DNA from: DASRLE01 sp963825315
Lineage (GTDB): Bacteria > Verrucomicrobiota > Verrucomicrobiia > Limisphaerales > Palsa-1400
Direction of reading: 5' to 3'
NCBI GenBank assembly: GCA_963825315.1
Contig: CAWGST010000001.1
Span: forward strand, 1,178,001 to 1,242,000
DNA length: 64,000 nt
Shown: piece after piece, positions 17,988-28,020 of the stretch
Layout of the letters: each line of letters opens with the position of its first letter
Position numbering within the stretch: position 1 is the stretch's first letter
Made by a program: the position numbers and the translations under genes
The notes under the pieces: model-generated
What the model was told of the DNA's origin: nothing
What the model saw: only the letters and a program-made list of their open reading frames with translations
The model's database searches: none

Positions 17988-19186
17988 GTGAAATTCTCCG
18001 ACCATGACAACCCGTCCGGCGCGCGCTGGCTCAACCGGACCGTCTTGGGCGTGGGTTTGGCTTCCTTGTTCAGCGATTGGTCCCACGAAACGGCCACCGC
18101 GGTCATGCCCGCCTTCCTGGCGACCCTCGGCGCGTCGGCCGCGTGGCTGGGATTGATCGAAGGCGTTTCCGACGGCCTGGCCAGCTTCGCCAAAATGGGG
18201 TCGGGCTATTTCACCGACAAACTCCAGCGACGAAAGCCCATCGCCGTGGCGGGCTATCTGGTGACGGCATTGGGGACGGCAGCGTTTGGACTGGCGACAG
18301 CGGCCTGGCATGTTTTGCTGGCGCGCAGCGCGGCGTGGCTGGGCCGGGGCGTCCGCACCCCCGTGCGCAAGGCGCTGTTGGCGGCGGCGGTGGACCGTTC
18401 CGCGTACGGCAGGGCCTTCGGTTTTGAACGGATGATGGACACCGTGGGCGCGATTGTGGGACCAGCCACGGCCTTTTTCCTGTTGCGCGCTTTCCATCAC
18501 CATTATCCCAGCCTCTTTGCCGCGACCCTCGTTCCGGGACTGATGGCCGCCGGGTTGATGGCCTTTGTCGTCAAGGAGCGGGAGCGGACGCCTGTCCCGC
18601 ACATTTCATTTGGCGAAAGACTGCGCCTGCTGCCCGCCCCCTACAGGAAATTCGTGGTGGCCGCGGGGTTGTTCGGAGCGGGCGCCTTTGCCCACACGAT
18701 GCTGATTCTGCTGGCGGCCCAGAAATTAACTCCCCGGTTTGGCGCGGCCAAAGCCGCCAGCGCGGCCGTGGCCTTGTACATCCTCCACAATATCTTCTAT
18801 GCGGCGTTCTGTTACATCGGCGGCTGGCTTGGGGACCGCTTCGCCAAGAAATGGCTGCTGGCCACTGGCTATGCGCTCGGCGCGATCATGGCCGTCTGCA
18901 TCATCGCCGCGCCGGCCGGCCTCTGGAGTCTGTCACTCATATTCGTGCTCGGAGGCATGAGCGTCGCGCTGGAGGAGACATTGGAAGATTCGTATTGCGC
19001 GGAACTGGTGGAGGAGAAGCACCAGGGCATGGCCTTCGGGGTGCTGGCCACGGTCAACGGCATCGGTGATTTTCTTTCGAGCACCATCGTTGGCCTGCTG
19101 TGGGCGGCGGCGGGCACCTCGGTTGCCTTTGCCTACAGCGCGGTGTTATTTGTGGCCGCGCCTGGCTCGTGACGCGAGTCCGCTGA
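17988..19186 (+). CDS. Major facilitator superfamily transporter (frameshift near the end)
   Basis: About 395 residues with twelve likely membrane segments from a GTG start. The loop 2-3 motif appears as GYFTDKLQRRKPIA and the equivalent loop in the second half as GGWLGDRFAKKW. The substrate is not evident. The open frame ends at 19172 with AAPGS, which cuts the last helix. Adding one base near 19157 gives AGAWLVTRVR and a stop at 19184-19186, a normal ending, so I give that coordinate. It lies 22 bases after the deacetylase gene and may share its transcript. Confidence 0.87.
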
Positions 19187-19341
19187 AGGCGGAAAGGCGC
19201 AAGTCAATTATCGAAACCTTGCAAATGGTAATGCAGAAGCAATTTACCTTATATTTGTCCGATTTGTGCCCGAATCACCGGCTGTCATTTAGCAGGATTG
19301 GACAAAAGTATGGTTTGACCCTGACTCCCGACATTAATCCT

Positions 19342-20529
19342 TCATTGACCGGGCAAAACCAGATAGAAATACGTAGAATTAAGCGGCGATGATGCATCCA
19401 CGTTCGTGTCCACCCAAATCTGCACTGGATTCGTTAAAGTCAGGTTCGCTACCGTGACCCATGCGTTTGAATTCGTCAAAGTCCTCGAGCTTTGAATGAT
19501 GTAGGAGTACCCAGCCACGCCACTGATTGTAAGAGTTGGAGAAAATCCGATGGACACCCCGGCAGCCTCGACTATCACTTGCGCGGGTGCGTTCGTTGCG
19601 CTGCCCAACGCACTTGAGACGACCACCGAGTAAAGCCCTGCGTTCGTGGCTTGGATGGCGTTCAGGGTCAATTCTTGATTGGTTGCATCCGTAATGGCGT
19701 TACCATTATCGAACCACTGATAACTTAACGGCCCGCTTCCCCATGCTCCTGCGCTGAACGTGGCGTCTTGGCCCCAATAGGTCACAGCGCCCGTGAATGG
19801 GGCTGTAATACATGGATACATCGAGAGAACGGCGTTGGAACTTGTGTTCGTGCCAAACTCATTCGTGACGACAACGGCATACGTTCCCAAATTGGTTTGC
19901 ACCACGCTTGCAATCGTCAAAGTGCTGGAAGTTGCTCCCGAAATGTTTGTGCCGTCAAATGACCATTGGTAGCTCAAGGGCACGGTGCCGGTGGCAGTCA
20001 CACTGAATGAAGCGGCGTTGTTAGCCTGAACTAATTCGGACCGCGGTTGTTCGGCTATAGACGCCCCTCCGCTCGCCACATTAGTCGCTGTTAAGGGAGT
20101 TGAACTCCATTTAAACAGTTCCCCTTGTCCGAAGTCGGAAAATTGTTCGGCACCAGGGCTAAGTTCCATTTCGAATCCATTTGTAGAGTTAGCGTCAACA
20201 ACTATCCCCGGTGAGGGGAACCACGCCCACGGAGTGCCATTTTGCGAAGTGGAATTGCCTAGTCCGCTCAGTTGAATCGAGGATGGATAACCTGTTAATG
20301 ATATCGTGTTGAATGTGTAAGCGCTGAAGACATAGCCGTACCCAGTACCTGGTATAGTTTAACGTATAGGAAAATGAACCGATATACGTCTGCCCTCCAG
20401 TAACCAGTGAGTAGGAACCAGACATGGGCAAACCATTGACCCATACGTCTGCGTCAAGGGTGTAAACCGATAAGGCAGCATCCCACGTCACAGGTTGGGG
20501 TCCAGTATCAAACGACAAGCTGCCGCCGC
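19342..20529 (-). pseudogene. Ig-domain secreted protein, 3' part, broken by IS630 and a frameshift
   Basis: The frame 19342-20169 encodes two Ig-like domains (PLSYQWSFDGTNISGATSST and PLSYQWFDNGNAITDATNQE) and the C-terminal beta domain common in secreted Verrucomicrobia proteins, ending FYLVLPGQ. Upstream, the same protein continues as GYPSSIQLSGLGNSTSQNG and, after a one-base frameshift near 20343, as WDAALSVYTLDADVWVNGLP, a jelly-roll lectin-like region. At 20530 the gene is cut by an IS630 element; its 5' side resumes at 21534. The protein would be extracellular and probably adhesive or carbohydrate-binding, but is certainly not made whole. Confidence 0.75.
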
Positions 20530-21533
20530 TAGAGCGTTTTAAATAAAACTGTAGCCATTCCGTTGGGCCTGTGGTATAGGCAGTTCATGCGAACTTTATC
20601 GTTGGACCTGCGCGAACGGATTTTGGCTTCCTATGACCTTGAAGAGGGGACTCGCGTGGAGGTCGGCGATCGTTACCGGGTTTCGCTGGGCATGGTCAAG
20701 AAGCTCTTGCAACAACGCCGACGGACCGGGGAGATCGGTCCGCGCCACCGTTTCTCCGGGCGCAAGCCGATGATCCTGGCGGCCCATCAGCGCCAGATGC
20801 GGACTCTATTGAATCAGAAGCCCGACCTGACCTTGAAAGAGCTGCGCGCCGGCTTGGAACTGGACTGTTCTCTGCCCGCCATCCACTACGTTCTGGCGAA
20901 GATGGGGCTGACATATAAAAAAAGACACTCCATGCCAGCGAGCAAGACCGTCCGGACATTGCGCGGGCGCGCCGCGCCTGGCGGCGTCGGCAAGGCGGTT
21001 TGGACCCGGCCAAACTGATTTTCCTGGACGAATCGGGTGCCAAAACCAATCTGACCCGCCTGCGCGGGCGCGCCCTGCGGGGTCAGCGTGTCCACGCCCA
21101 ATGTCCGCAGGGCCATTGGCAAACCACGACCATGATCGGCGCCATCCGCCTGGACGGTGCCACCGCCTGCATGACCATCGAGGGGGCCACCGATACGGAG
21201 GTTTTCCGGGTCTATGTCGGCCATGTCTTGTGCCCGACGCTGCGCGCCGGAGATGTGGTCATCATGGATAACCTCTCCCCGCATAAAAGTGAGCCGACCC
21301 TTTCGCTGATCGCGCAGGCTGGAGCCCAAATCCTCTTCCTTCCAGCCTATTCCCCAGACCTCAATCCCATCGAGCAAATGTGGAGCAAAGTCAAATCCCA
21401 CCTGCGTACAGCCGAGGCCCGCACGCAGCCCGCTCTGCTCCAGGCGATTGCTTCAGCTTTGCAGAGTATCACGCCCCGGGATGCCATGAACTGGTTTGCC
21501 TCTTGTGGCTACAGTTTTATTTAAAACGCTCTA
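20530..21533 (+). mobile_element. IS630-family insertion sequence, copy 1
   Basis: A 1004-bp element including the TA target. Perfect 28-bp terminal inverted repeats lie at 20530-20557 and 21506-21533, both beginning TAGAGCGTTTTAAAT when read inward. TA at each end is the known IS630/Tc1-mariner target duplication. The transposase reads on the plus strand. A second copy, same length and almost identical, is at 39906-40909 in the opposite orientation. Confidence 0.95.
20587..21524 (+). CDS. IS630 transposase, two frames joined by -1 frameshift
   Basis: The first frame (to 21018) has the N-terminal helix-turn-helix part, MRTLSLDLRERILASYDLEE and SLPAIHYVLAKMGLTYKK. The second frame (to 21524) has the DDE catalytic domain: LIFLDESGAKTNL, VVIMDNLSPHKS and YSPDLNPIEQMWSKVK. 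The frames join naturally at a run of seven A followed by G at about 20917-20924: slipping back one base gives KKKTLHASEQDR and continues to RRRQGGLDPAKL. Both copies in the window share this arrangement, so it is probably programmed slippage and not a defect. Confidence 0.88.
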
Positions 21534-21654
21534 GGAGCCAGATTGACCGTCACAGTGCCAGACACATGAGTTGGCGGGTTTGGAAACTGTCCCGGAATGG
21601 ATTGGGTTTCCTCAAACTGCAAGTTTGGAGCCGATGGAGTGTAGGAAATCGGGT
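21534..21654 (-). pseudogene. 5' fragment of the IS630-split Ig-domain gene
   Basis: Read on the minus strand, this segment gives LQFEETQSIPGQFPNP and then SGTVTVNLAP up to the TA of the IS630 element. Rejoining across the element gives one continuous reading frame. Upstream the frame is bounded by the end of an ISL3 remnant, so the N-terminus of this gene is lost. Confidence 0.5.
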
Positions 21655-21840
21655 TCATCCGAGAAGTTCGTGTCTGGAATGATGAAGGCCGAAGAGTCTA
21701 AGAACGAAGTAGCGTTCGTCGCGCAGACCGTAGGTTTGGCGCAGGAGTGTTTTAACCTTATTGTTGATGCCCTCCATGCGGCCGTTGTTGATCCGGTGTT
21801 TCCACCAAGAAAGTATCCCGCTTCTATTCATAGAGCGTGA
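21655..21840 (-). pseudogene. ISL3-family transposase, C-terminal remnant
   Basis: The minus strand reads SGILSWWKHRINNG, then RMEGINNKVKTLLRQTYGLR, then DERYFVLRLFGLHHS and a stop. This is the conserved tail of ISL3 transposases (the EGxNNKxK region with the catalytic Glu). The rest of the gene is absent, so this is a dead scar. No intact copy is in the window. Confidence 0.8.
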
Positions 21841-22099
21841 AGTAGCCGCGTCAAAGGGGTCAAATCAAAGGTCAAACCGGAGCTTTGTCCATGAATCTTC
21901 ATTCATTTGATCTTTTCCACGCTTAACGGGTAAACCCGCGTTCCTTACAATCGCGGATTGGGAGTCCGAGACTCCTCGCATCCATTTGAACGATTATGAA
22001 GCTGTTGTATCGCCCGGTATCGCGGAAAGCAACGTTTTCCGCATCCATTTAGACCGCGCTTGCCCGCTGGCTTTTGTTGCGGCCTCAATTTGCCTCACT

Positions 22100-22106
22100 T
22101 CGCCCT
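22100..22106. repeat. IS21 copy 1 target-site duplication, left
   Basis: TCGCCCT directly before the element; the same seven bases follow it at 24633-24639. Confidence 0.85.
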
Positions 22107-22285
22107 TCTTCAACGACAACTATTCTTCACCATCAGCGACAATTAAAAATCACCACTGAGGCCGGTTGTTAAGGTTCATCGTTTCACTGTTCTGTAACGT
22201 TTGTCCAGCCCCTTCGGTGGAACGGAGTCTTTGGAGCGTAGCGACAAGGACGCAGTGGAACCGAAGGGGCTGGGGGGCCTCGGCG

Positions 22286-23041
22286 TTACCCGCCGCCCCT
22301 GTTTTGTTCTTTTTCTTTGGGCACTCGCAAACTCTCCCCCTGGAACTCCAACAGGATGGCGTGATGCACCAGCCGGTCAATGGCGGCCATCGTCGTCATC
22401 GGGTCTTTGAAAATCTGGTCCCACTTGGAGAAGACCAGATTGCTGCTGATCATCACACTGCGCCGTTCGTAGCGTTCCGCCAGGAACGTGAACAGCACTT
22501 CCATTTCGTCCCGCTCCTGCTTGACGTAGCCAACGTCGTCCAGAATGACCGCGTCAAACTGATCCAGTTCGCGCAAGCGCTCTTCCAGACGCAGATCTCG
22601 CTTGGCGGTCAATAATTGTTGCACCAGCTTGAAGGTCGGCACAAAGAGCACGGCGTAGCGATGGCGCAGGATCAACTCCCGTCCCAAGGCGGCCAAAAAA
22701 TGGCTTTTGCCCCGGCCGGGCAAGCCAATGGCGATGACGTTCTCGGCTCGCTGGACAAAGCCGCCGTCCAGCAAGCTGGGCAGCATCCGGCGCACTTTGG
22801 CGGGCAGTTTGGTTTCCTCCAAGCTGCCCAGGTCTTTGCCTTGCGGCAGGCCCGATTGCTTGAGCAACCGCTCCAGTTTGCGTTGCCGTCGGTCCTGCGC
22901 TTCGCTCTCGCACAGGTGCAGCAGGAACTTTCGATAGCCCCAGTTTTGTTGCTCGGCTTGTTGCAAGGTGCCTTCATAGATCGCCGCCATCGTGCCCAGG
23001 CGAAAGGATTTTAAGAGCAAGGCCAGCGGGTCGTTATTCAT
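22286..23041 (-). CDS. istB: IS21 ATP-binding helper protein IstB
   Basis: 251 residues of AAA+ type. Walker A is IGLPGRGKSHFLAALG and Walker B is DAVILDDVGYV. IstB stimulates and directs the IstA transposase during cut-and-paste of the circular intermediate. It overlaps the end of istA by eight bases, the usual coupling in this family. The sequence is identical to the copy at 43313-44068 as far as the translations show. The C-terminus ends in a basic tail, KEKEQNRGGG. Confidence 0.95.
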   Translation of the reverse strand: MNNDPLALLLKSFRLGTMAAIYEGTLQQAEQQNWGYRKFLLHLCESEAQDRRQRKLERLLKQSGLPQGKDLGSLEETKLPAKVRRMLPSLLDGGFVQRAENVIAIGLPGRGKSHFLAALGRELILRHRYAVLFVPTFKLVQQLLTAKRDLRLEERLRELDQFDAVILDDVGYVKQERDEMEVLFTFLAERYERRSVMISSNLVFSKWDQIFKDPMTTMAAIDRLVHHAILLEFQGESLRVPKEKEQNRGGG

Positions 23042-24521
23042 GGGACACCGGCCTTTCCAGCAACGCGTCGTAGCCGCTCAGTTCCGGCTCCAGCGTCATC
23101 TCCGGCCAGCGGGCGCCGGCGTCCAAGTTCAGGTAACGCCGCAAATCCGCCGCGCGCCACCGGCCTGTCCGATTGGGGCCGGCCCATTCGCCGACCAGGG
23201 CGCTCAGGGCCGACTCGCCCAGTTCAGACGCCAGTTTGAGCAGGTGCAGATATTCGATTTGACCGGCCCGCAAACCATGATCGTTGACCAGACGGTCATA
23301 GGCCAAACGGAACGACCCATCGGGGAAAAACTCCTCGCGATGCACGTAATGGGTGAACGCGCCGGGCTTGCGCAGCAGAGGCTCGATCAAGTGCCGGTAG
23401 TCGATCACCGCGCCGCGATCCCCGGTGGCTCGCGCCAACTCCAGCAGCAGTTCCCGCCCGTGAAAGATTTTCAAATGCCCTTCGTAAACTTCCACTTTAA
23501 CCTCCTGGCCGATCCAGCGCGCCGGCACCGAATAGGTTACCTTCTTGACCCGAATCGTGCTGTGGAGGCTGACCGGACAGCGCAGTTCGTCATACTCGCT
23601 CAAGCGGGTCGGAGGCAGCGGACGCAGCGCCTCCCACTCCTCCTTGAGTTTGACCGAGCAGTTCTGATTGCCCTTGCGCAACGCCGTCCACAGAAACCGG
23701 TCATACGCTTCGGCCGCTTCAAAGTCCCGATAGCCGCGCAAGAGCAGATGTTGCTTGAGCCGCCGTTTCAGATGGCCGTTGCGCGATTCCACATCGCCGT
23801 TTTCGTGCGGCTTGCGAATGCCGATGGTTTGGGGCTTCAGCCCGTAGTGCTCCGCCAGCGCCAGAAAATCACGGTTGAACTCCCGCCCGCCGCTGCCGAC
23901 GCGATGGGTGGCGGCGCTGCTGTTGTCGATTTGCAGCCGTTCCGGCACCCGGCCCAATTGATGCAATGCCTCCTGCAAACCGTGGCGCAGACTCAACAGC
24001 GACTCGGATTGACAGCGCGTGGCCCACGACCAATTGGAATAGGGCAAGACCGCATGACACAACAAATGCTCCAGCGGCGCTCCCCGCACCGTCACCGCCA
24101 ACTCGCTGGCGTCGGTCCAATCCACCTGCATCACCCTGCCTGGAAGATGCTCCTGCTCGAAGAACACCTCCTTGTCCCGGCCATGCTGCAAACGCCATTG
24201 CAGCACCCGCCGTTGAAACGAGCGCAACGCCGAGCCAGCGGCCTGGTCGGGATGGAGGCCCCGCAGATAATCGAACAACTCTTTGGCTTCCAGTTCGGGC
24301 GCTTGGAAGAGCATTTGCCGGGCGGGTTCCCAAATGGCCGCCAGCGGATCGGGCCGCGTGCGCCAGCCATGCTTCTGTTGCAGTTGCTCCGGCGGTTGGG
24401 CCGCCTGGATGTATTTTCGCGCGGTCTGCGGATGCACATCCGCTTTCATCGCGCTGACGACAATGTTCGCTGCTTTCTGATATTCACTCATGAGCTTCCG
24501 GTATTGTTTGTTTGTGATCAT
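23034..24521 (-). CDS. istA: IS21 transposase IstA
   Basis: About 495 residues from MITNKQYRKLMSEYQ. The N-terminal helix-turn-helix region is ADVHPQTARKYIQAA. The DDE integrase core has RVMQVDWTDASELAV (first Asp), LQIDNSSAATHRV (second Asp) and PHENGDVESRNGHLK (Glu). A C-terminal beta-barrel follows (KVTYSVPARWIGQEVKVEVY). The frame extends 17 codons further to 24572, but family members start at MITxxQ. It differs from the second copy by one synonymous change (a GTA/GTG Val). Confidence 0.95.
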   Translation of the reverse strand: MITNKQYRKLMSEYQKAANIVVSAMKADVHPQTARKYIQAAQPPEQLQQKHGWRTRPDPLAAIWEPARQMLFQAPELEAKELFDYLRGLHPDQAAGSALRSFQRRVLQWRLQHGRDKEVFFEQEHLPGRVMQVDWTDASELAVTVRGAPLEHLLCHAVLPYSNWSWATRCQSESLLSLRHGLQEALHQLGRVPERLQIDNSSAATHRVGSGGREFNRDFLALAEHYGLKPQTIGIRKPHENGDVESRNGHLKRRLKQHLLLRGYRDFEAAEAYDRFLWTALRKGNQNCSVKLKEEWEALRPLPPTRLSEYDELRCPVSLHSTIRVKKVTYSVPARWIGQEVKVEVYEGHLKIFHGRELLLELARATGDRGAVIDYRHLIEPLLRKPGAFTHYVHREEFFPDGSFRLAYDRLVNDHGLRAGQIEYLHLLKLASELGESALSALVGEWAGPNRTGRWRAADLRRYLNLDAGARWPEMTLEPELSGYDALLERPVSHE

Positions 24522-24632
24522 TTGCGGCGGTTTGGGGATGGCCTCCGGCCATCCCAACCGCCGCCTGATCATTACCGGCTCACTGGTGAATTTTAATTGT
24601 CGTCAGTGGTGATTTTTAATTGTCGTTCGACA

Positions 24633-24639
24633 TCGCCCT
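24633..24639. repeat. IS21 copy 1 target-site duplication, right
   Basis: TCGCCCT, matching 22100-22106. Confidence 0.85.
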
Positions 24640-25526
24640 GGATGAATCTTGCGGAAATGAATACTGCTTTGGCAATTTTCATGCCAACCTTCAGCCTGCC
24701 GGCGGTGTCCTAATTTGAAACTCATTTTTCTTAAGTCTTGCCGCGCCCCGCCCGCTCTGTCCACATACAAATGCACCCACAAATGCGCCAGTGTCAATGC
24801 CAGGACCAAGCCGGGGTTATCGTTAACGTGATGGGGTTATGATCCACCGTCGCCGAGGGAGGCTTCCGCCCTCGCTCCTTCTGTTCGCGTGTTCAGCCTG
24901 GTTCGCGCTCAAAATCTTCAGCCTTTGCTCTGTTCCGGGGCGGACATTCGTAAGTGCCTGATTGACAACGGTTGTGATCCACCTTCGCCGCCGATTTGAC
25001 TTTAGCCTTTAGCATTCAGCCTTCAGCATTTGCTTCATGCCGGGCAGGTCAGATCCGTCCCACCGCTACTTCGCGGTTGACTCCGTTTTCCCTGATCTTT
25101 CCGGGCACCCATGAAAAAGGCAGAAGGCAGAATTAAGAAGTCAAAAGAGGGAATCCGGTTCGACTTTTGGCCGTTTTTCAGATTTCTTAATTCTTACTTC
25201 TTAAATCTTAATTCTCTTCGGAAGCCGCCTTTATCGTTAATGTAACGGGCTTGTTACGGGTTTGTAACGGCAAATGTTACGGGCTAAGTCGTTGACTATC
25301 AACACTTGTTACGGTGTTACGGGTTTCCCGGACCTATGTATCAATCTTCCCTTTCTTGCCATTCTTCGCGTCTTTGAGTCTTTGCGTTAAAATCTTTCTG
25401 CATTGTTACGTGAAAGTGAAGGCTCAGCCTGGGAAGTTGGTATTCAAATTGCAAGCCGGTGGAAATTCGTTGAGTGCCGGGACAAATCCTTGCCGTGCGC
25501 GCGCCCAGGCCGTAAAATCTTCCGTA
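24640..25526. other. Non-coding stretch upstream of hypC
   Basis: About 890 bases without a credible gene. It holds short low-complexity and repeated phrases such as GCCTTTAGCATTCAGCCTTC and AGGCAGAAGGCAGAATT, a GAGGGAGGC...GCCCTCG inverted repeat near 24855-24875, and the TGTTACGG array at 25241-25323. A hypF or hydrogenase gene, which might be expected here, is not visible. Confidence 0.5.
25241..25323. repeat. Array of TGTWACGG(G) motifs
   Basis: Six copies of TGTAACGG or TGTTACGG, mostly followed by G, lie within 83 bases at irregular spacing, about 200 bases before hypC. Their clustering is clear; a regulatory role is inference. Confidence 0.6.
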
Positions 25527-25781
25527 ATGTGTCTGGCCATTCCAGGAAAAATCATCAGCGTTACGGGCGATGATACGCTTGCGCGCACGGGCAAGGTGGA
25601 TTTCGGCGGCATCCAGAAGGACGTCAACCTCGCTTGCGTGCCCGAGGCGAACGTCGGCGATTACGTCATTGTGCATGTCGGCTTCGCCATCAGCCGGGTG
25701 GATGAGAGCGAGGCGAACGAGGTCTTCGAATACCTGCGCCAGATGGGTGAATTGCTGGAACTGAAGGAAGGCAGCCCGTGA
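25527..25781 (+). CDS. hypC: Hydrogenase maturation chaperone HypC
   Basis: 84 residues starting MCLAIPGKIISV; Cys2 is the residue that binds iron and the partner HypD. The small OB-like fold continues as VDFGGIQKDVNLACVPEANV, then VGDYVIVHVGFAIS. HypC carries the Fe(CN)2CO group from the HypD complex to the large-subunit precursor of NiFe hydrogenase in the cytoplasm. The open frame extends upstream but the family start is MC. It overlaps hypD by four bases. Confidence 0.97.
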   Translation: MCLAIPGKIISVTGDDTLARTGKVDFGGIQKDVNLACVPEANVGDYVIVHVGFAISRVDESEANEVFEYLRQMGELLELKEGSP

Positions 25782-26887
25782 AATACCTGGACGAATACCG
25801 CGACGGAGCCAGGGCTTGCGAATACGCGCGGCAGATTGCCCGCGTCACCACGCGGCCGTGGGCGATCATGGAAGTTTGCGGCGGCCAAACTCATGCCATC
25901 GTCAAGTTCGGGATTGACGAACTGCTGCCCAAATCCATCACGCTCATCCACGGCCCCGGCTGCCCTGTTTGCGTCACCCCGCTTGAATTCATTGACAAAG
26001 CCATCGAGATTGCCTCGCGGCCGGGCGCGATTTTTTGCTCGTTCGGGGACATGCTGCGCGTGCCGGGCAGCGCGACGGATTTGCTCTCGGTCAAGGCCGG
26101 CGGCGGCGACGTGCGGATTGTCTATTCGCCGTTGGACGCGGTGAAGATCGCCGCGCAGAATCCCGCGAAGGAAGTGGTGTTTTTCGCCGTGGGCTTTGAG
26201 ACGACGGCGCCCGCGACGGCGATGGCGGCGCATCAGGCGGCGGAGCGAGGTGTCAAGAATTTTTCAATGCTGGTCGCGCATGTGCTGGTGCCGCCGGCGA
26301 TGGAAGCCTTGCTGGCCTCGCCCGAGTGCCGGGTGCGGGGCTTCCTGGCCGCGGGCCACGTCTGCGCCGTGATGGGCTGCGCGGAATACGGGCCGATTGC
26401 CGCGAAATACCGCGTGCCGATTGTGGTGACGGGTTTTGAGCCGCTCGACATTTTGCAAGGGGTGTTGATGTGCGTGCGGCAACTGGAGGACGGGCGGGCT
26501 GAAGTGGAGAATCAGTATGCCCGCGTGGTGCGCCAGGGCGGCAACGAGCACGCGCGCGAGCTGATCCGGCGGGTGTTTGAAGTCGCGCCGCGCAAATGGC
26601 GCGGCATCGGCGAAATCCCTGCAAGCGGGCTGCGCCTGCGGAGTCAATACGAAGCATTGGACGCCGAAAAACGGTTCGGCCTTGCGGACCGCGACACTGC
26701 GGAAAGCGCCGAATGCCTGAGCGGACTGGTGTTGCAGGGGCGGATCAAACCGGCCGAGTGTCCGGCCTTCGGCAAGGGTTGCACGCCCGAACATCCGCTG
26801 GGCGCGCCGATGGTTTCCTCCGAGGGCGCGTGCGCGGCTTATTACCGTTATCGCGGCCACGAAATGGTCACCGACTCAACGCCCTGA
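25778..26887 (+). CDS. hypD: Hydrogenase maturation protein HypD
   Basis: 369 residues. The conserved Cys motifs are present: MEVCGGQTHAI, HGPGCPVCVTP, and a C-terminal CPAFGKGCTPEHPLGAP region that helps hold a 4Fe-4S cluster. HypD is the scaffold on which the iron of the NiFe-hydrogenase site receives CN and CO ligands, together with HypC and HypE. It overlaps hypC by four bases, and hypE begins three bases after its stop, so the three genes form one operon. Confidence 0.98.
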   Translation: MKYLDEYRDGARACEYARQIARVTTRPWAIMEVCGGQTHAIVKFGIDELLPKSITLIHGPGCPVCVTPLEFIDKAIEIASRPGAIFCSFGDMLRVPGSATDLLSVKAGGGDVRIVYSPLDAVKIAAQNPAKEVVFFAVGFETTAPATAMAAHQAAERGVKNFSMLVAHVLVPPAMEALLASPECRVRGFLAAGHVCAVMGCAEYGPIAAKYRVPIVVTGFEPLDILQGVLMCVRQLEDGRAEVENQYARVVRQGGNEHARELIRRVFEVAPRKWRGIGEIPASGLRLRSQYEALDAEKRFGLADRDTAESAECLSGLVLQGRIKPAECPAFGKGCTPEHPLGAPMVSSEGACAAYYRYRGHEMVTDSTP

Positions 26888-26890
26888 ACC

Positions 26891-27946
26891 ATGAAGCCCG
26901 GAGCGGAATTCACTTCTGCCTGCCCGATCCCGATCCGCCAGTATCCGCGCATTCTTCTGGCCCACGGCGGCGGCGGCAAATTGATGCATGAACTGCTGGA
27001 GAAGATATTCTTTGCCGCATTCGGCGAGGCGCCTGCGAACGGCCGCCACGACGCCGCGGTGCTGAACTTCCCGGCCGGGCGTCTGGCCTTCACCACCGAT
27101 TCCTACGTGGTCCGGCCGATTGTTTTTCCGGGCGGCGACATCGGTTCCATGGCCGTCCACGGCACCGTCAACGATCTGGCGATGAGCGGCGCGCGGCCGC
27201 TGTGGCTGAGCGCGGCCTTCATCCTCGAAGAAGGCCTGTCCATGGAAACGCTTTGGGGCGTCGTTTGTTCCATGCGCGACGCGGCGGGGTGCAGCGGGGT
27301 GCGGATCGTCACAGGCGACACCAAGGTGGTGGACAAAGGCAAGGGCGACGGTTTGTTCATCAACACGGCGGGGATTGGCGTCATTGAACATTCCCTGGTG
27401 ATCGCGCCGGGAAGCGTCAAGACGGGCGACGCGGTGCTGATCAGCGGAGATTTGGGCCGTCATGGCATGGCCATCATGAGCGTGCGCGAAGGTTTGGAGT
27501 TTCAGAGCAGGATCGAGAGCGATTCCGCGCCGGTTTCCGGGTTGGTGCGGAAACTCCTGGCCGCCGGCGTGGAAATACATTGCCTGCGGGACTTGACGCG
27601 GGGCGGCCTGGCCAGCGCGTTGAACGAAATCGCGGAAGCAGCGAAGCGGAGAATCGTCATTGAGGAGAACTCCGTGCCGGTGCGGGAGGATGTTCATGCC
27701 GCGTGCGAACTGCTCGGGCTGGACCCATTACAGGTGGCGTGCGAAGGGCGGTTCGTGGCGTTCGTTCCAGCCAAAGACGCGGACCGTGCCCTGGGCATCA
27801 TGCGGCAGGACGAATCCGGAGCCGGCGCCGGATGGATTGGTGCGGTTGAAAACGGCAACCCGCCGCTGGTGGTGTTGAAAAGCGCCATCGGCGCGAGCCG
27901 GATTCTTGACATGCCAAGCGGCGAGCAATTGCCGAGGATTTGTTAG
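26891..27946 (+). CDS. hypE: Hydrogenase maturation protein HypE
   Basis: 351 residues of the PurM/SelD fold. The N-terminal ILLAHGGGGKLMHELLEKIF binds ATP, and the C-terminus ends LPRIC. The terminal Cys is the residue that receives a carbamoyl group from HypF and is dehydrated to thiocyanate, the source of the CN ligands. Other marks are HDAAVLNF, FTTDSYVV and VNDLAMSGARPLWLSAAFI. HypF and HypA/B are not in the window, so they must be elsewhere if the pathway works. Confidence 0.98.
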   Translation: MKPGAEFTSACPIPIRQYPRILLAHGGGGKLMHELLEKIFFAAFGEAPANGRHDAAVLNFPAGRLAFTTDSYVVRPIVFPGGDIGSMAVHGTVNDLAMSGARPLWLSAAFILEEGLSMETLWGVVCSMRDAAGCSGVRIVTGDTKVVDKGKGDGLFINTAGIGVIEHSLVIAPGSVKTGDAVLISGDLGRHGMAIMSVREGLEFQSRIESDSAPVSGLVRKLLAAGVEIHCLRDLTRGGLASALNEIAEAAKRRIVIEENSVPVREDVHAACELLGLDPLQVACEGRFVAFVPAKDADRALGIMRQDESGAGAGWIGAVENGNPPLVVLKSAIGASRILDMPSGEQLPRIC

Positions 27947-28020
27947 GCCGCGTTTTCAGAAAGCTTTGGAAAGCGTTTGACGCGGGGTGGAGGCGTTTGT
28001 AGATTATCCTGCTGTTGGAA

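Larger units (their letters stand above)
22107..24632 (-). mobile_element. IS21-family insertion sequence, copy 1
   Basis: A 2526-bp element with istA and istB on the minus strand. The ends were fixed by comparison with copy 2 and by 7-bp target duplications. Near each end the motif GACAATTAAAAATCACCA recurs (about 22137, 24577 and 24605), as expected for the multiple transposase-binding sites of IS21 elements. Downstream of istB is a 14-bp perfect inverted repeat (22205-22218 with 22260-22273) that could act as a terminator. Confidence 0.95.

Noticed and set aside
22992..24596. 534-codon open frame antisense to istA (also at 44019-45623)
   Set aside because: It is the antisense shadow of a high-GC transposase gene, with His/Arg/Pro/Gln-rich low-complexity translation and no family features.
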